This document shows positions 6,205-7,398 of a DNA stretch of 7,398 nt, one piece after another (the first letter of the stretch is position 1; the number at the start of each line of letters is the position of its first letter). Origin of the DNA: Helicobacteraceae bacterium. Its GTDB lineage: Bacteria > Campylobacterota > Campylobacteria > Campylobacterales > SZUA-545. The position numbers and the translations under genes are program-made. The stretch is from contig QKHD01000244.1 of NCBI GenBank assembly GCA_003250175.1, forward strand, positions 1 through 7,398, read 5' to 3'. The notes below the pieces were generated by a model, which saw only the letters and a list, made by a program, of their open reading frames with translations, was not told the origin of the DNA and searched no databases.

Positions 6205-7398
6205 ATGGCAAAACAAATTCACTTTTCCGACGACGCACGCAACAAACTCTACAACGGCGTACAAAAACTGGCAGACGCTGTCAAAGTCACCATGGGACCA
6301 CGCGGACGCAACGTCCTGATCCAAAAGAGCTTCGGTGCTCCCCACATCACCAAAGACGGTGTCTCCGTAGCCAAAGAGATCGAGCTGGAAGACGTAATCG
6401 AAAACATGGGCGCCGCCCTCGTTAAAGAGGTCGCCTCCAAAACCGCCGACGAAGCGGGTGACGGTACGACCACCGCAACCGTTCTGGCCCATGCCATCTT
6501 TAAAGAGGGCCTGCGCAACATCACTGCCGGTGCCAACCCCATCGAAGTCAAACGCGGTATGGACAAAGCGGCCGAAGCGATCATCGCCGAACTGCACAAA
6601 ATGAGCAAGGTCGTCAAAGACAAAAAAGAGATCGCGCAGGTAGCGACCATCTCCGCCAACTCCGACTCCAAGATCGGTGACCTGATCGCCGAAGCGATGG
6701 ACAAGGTCGGCAAAGACGGCGTTATCACCGTTGAAGAAGCCAAAGGGATCAACGACGAACTCGACGTCGTCGAAGGGATGCAGTTTGACCGCGGTTACCT
6801 CTCCCCCTACTTCGTGACCAACTCCGAAAAGATGATCGCCGAGTACGACAACCCCTACATCCTGCTGGTCGATAAAAAAATCGGCAGCATGAAAGAGCTT
6901 CTGCCGATTCTTGAGCAGATCAACCAGACCGGCAAACCGCTGATCATCGTAGCCGAAGATATCGAAGGCGAAGCCCTGGCGACGCTGGTTGTCAACAAAC
7001 TGCGCGGCGTTCTGCACATTGCAGCCGTTAAAGCTCCGGGCTTTGGCGACCGACGCAAAGCGATGCTTCAGGATATCGCGATTCTTACCGGCGGCAGCGT
7101 GATCAGCGAAGAGATCGGTGCCACGATGGAAGGCGCAACCCTGCAAAATCTGGGTCAGGCAGCCCGCGTGGTGATCGAAAAAGAGAACACCACCATCGTC
7201 GGCGGCAGAGGCGACAAGGGTGCCGTTGAAGGCCGAATCAGCCAGATCCGCGCCCAGATCAGCGAAACCAGCTCCGATTATGACCGTGAAAAACTGCAAG
7301 AGCGTCTGGCCAAACTGACCGGCGGCGTTGCGGTGATCAAAGTCGGTGCAGCAACCGAGACCGAAATGAAAGAGAAAAAAGACCGCGTGGACGATGCG
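6205..7398 (+). CDS. groEL: Chaperonin GroEL (Hsp60), 3' end cut by the window
   Basis: GroEL is the 14-subunit ATP-driven folding chamber that works with GroES. The frame is open for 398 codons to the window edge; a full protein is about 545 residues, so the second half of the equatorial domain and the C-terminal tail are missing. Seen in order: the equatorial ATP site with TMGP (29-32), KDGVSVA (D51) and GDGTTTAT (D86-T90); the first part of the intermediate domain (about 133-189); the apical domain (about 190-375), with FDRGYLSPYFVT, ILEQINQTGKPLIIVAEDIEGEAL and the KAPGFGDRRK segment; then the returning intermediate domain, ending DRVDDA. D397 matches the catalytic Asp of E. coli GroEL (D398), one residue from the edge. 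No frameshift or missing residue was found. A ribosome site AAGGAG (6192-6197) overlaps the groES stop and lies 7 nt before the ATG. Confidence 0.98.
   Translation, partial: MAKQIHFSDDARNKLYNGVQKLADAVKVTMGPRGRNVLIQKSFGAPHITKDGVSVAKEIELEDVIENMGAALVKEVASKTADEAGDGTTTATVLAHAIFKEGLRNITAGANPIEVKRGMDKAAEAIIAELHKMSKVVKDKKEIAQVATISANSDSKIGDLIAEAMDKVGKDGVITVEEAKGINDELDVVEGMQFDRGYLSPYFVTNSEKMIAEYDNPYILLVDKKIGSMKELLPILEQINQTGKPLIIVAEDIEGEALATLVVNKLRGVLHIAAVKAPGFGDRRKAMLQDIAILTGGSVISEEIGATMEGATLQNLGQAARVVIEKENTTIVGGRGDKGAVEGRISQIRAQISETSSDYDREKLQERLAKLTGGVAVIKVGAATETEMKEKKDRVDDA

Noticed and set aside
5875..7299. Minus-strand open frame of 474 codons opposite groES and groEL
   Set aside because: It lies antisense to two unmistakable chaperonin genes, spans their junction, has a Phe/Asp/Gly-biased composition typical of a reverse-strand shadow, and shows no recognisable domain.

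Overview
The window looks like a chromosomal housekeeping and signalling region from a member of the Campylobacterota (formerly Epsilonproteobacteria), probably an environmental, relatively GC-rich relative of Sulfurimonas, Sulfurovum or Nitratifractor. This rests on the style of the proteins: a short, divergent RecN, a WaaC-type heptosyltransferase with the N-terminal VKLSAMGDIIHA motif, and a CHASE2-cyclase paired with a metallo-beta-lactamase-fold phosphodiesterase. The placement is by recognition only and no search was run.

Layout. Four genes lie on the minus strand, in transcription order recN (5703 to 4183), a membrane adenylate cyclase with a CHASE2 sensor (4121 to 1686), a class II-like cyclic nucleotide phosphodiesterase (1679 to 909) and a lipopolysaccharide heptosyltransferase (912, running off the left edge). 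Two genes lie on the plus strand, groES (5906 to 6193) and groEL (from 6205, running off the right edge). No stretch over 300 bases lacks a gene. The longest gap is the 202-bp divergent region 5704-5905. No RNA gene, mobile element, CRISPR array or intrinsic terminator was seen.

Region by region. The cyclase, phosphodiesterase and heptosyltransferase genes are packed as a translationally coupled unit: a 6-nt gap, then a 4-nt GTGA overlap. The first two would make and destroy the same second messenger, so they form a compact sensor, synthesis and degradation module, with an LPS inner-core gene attached. A 61-bp gap separates recN from the cyclase gene. It holds a perfect 7-bp inverted repeat ending at the base before the cyclase start codon. 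The recN/groES divergent region is rich in signals: a textbook sigma-70 promoter and a CIRCE (HrcA) operator for groESL, a second inverted repeat overlapping the groES -35 box, a consensus -10 for recN, and a 12-bp palindrome at the recN -35 position.

Nothing here is a clearly undescribed system. The items most worth follow-up are the cyclase/phosphodiesterase/heptosyltransferase unit, the unusual acidic, Cys-Cys-bearing segment in the cyclase sensor, and the unexplained repeats in the two control regions.
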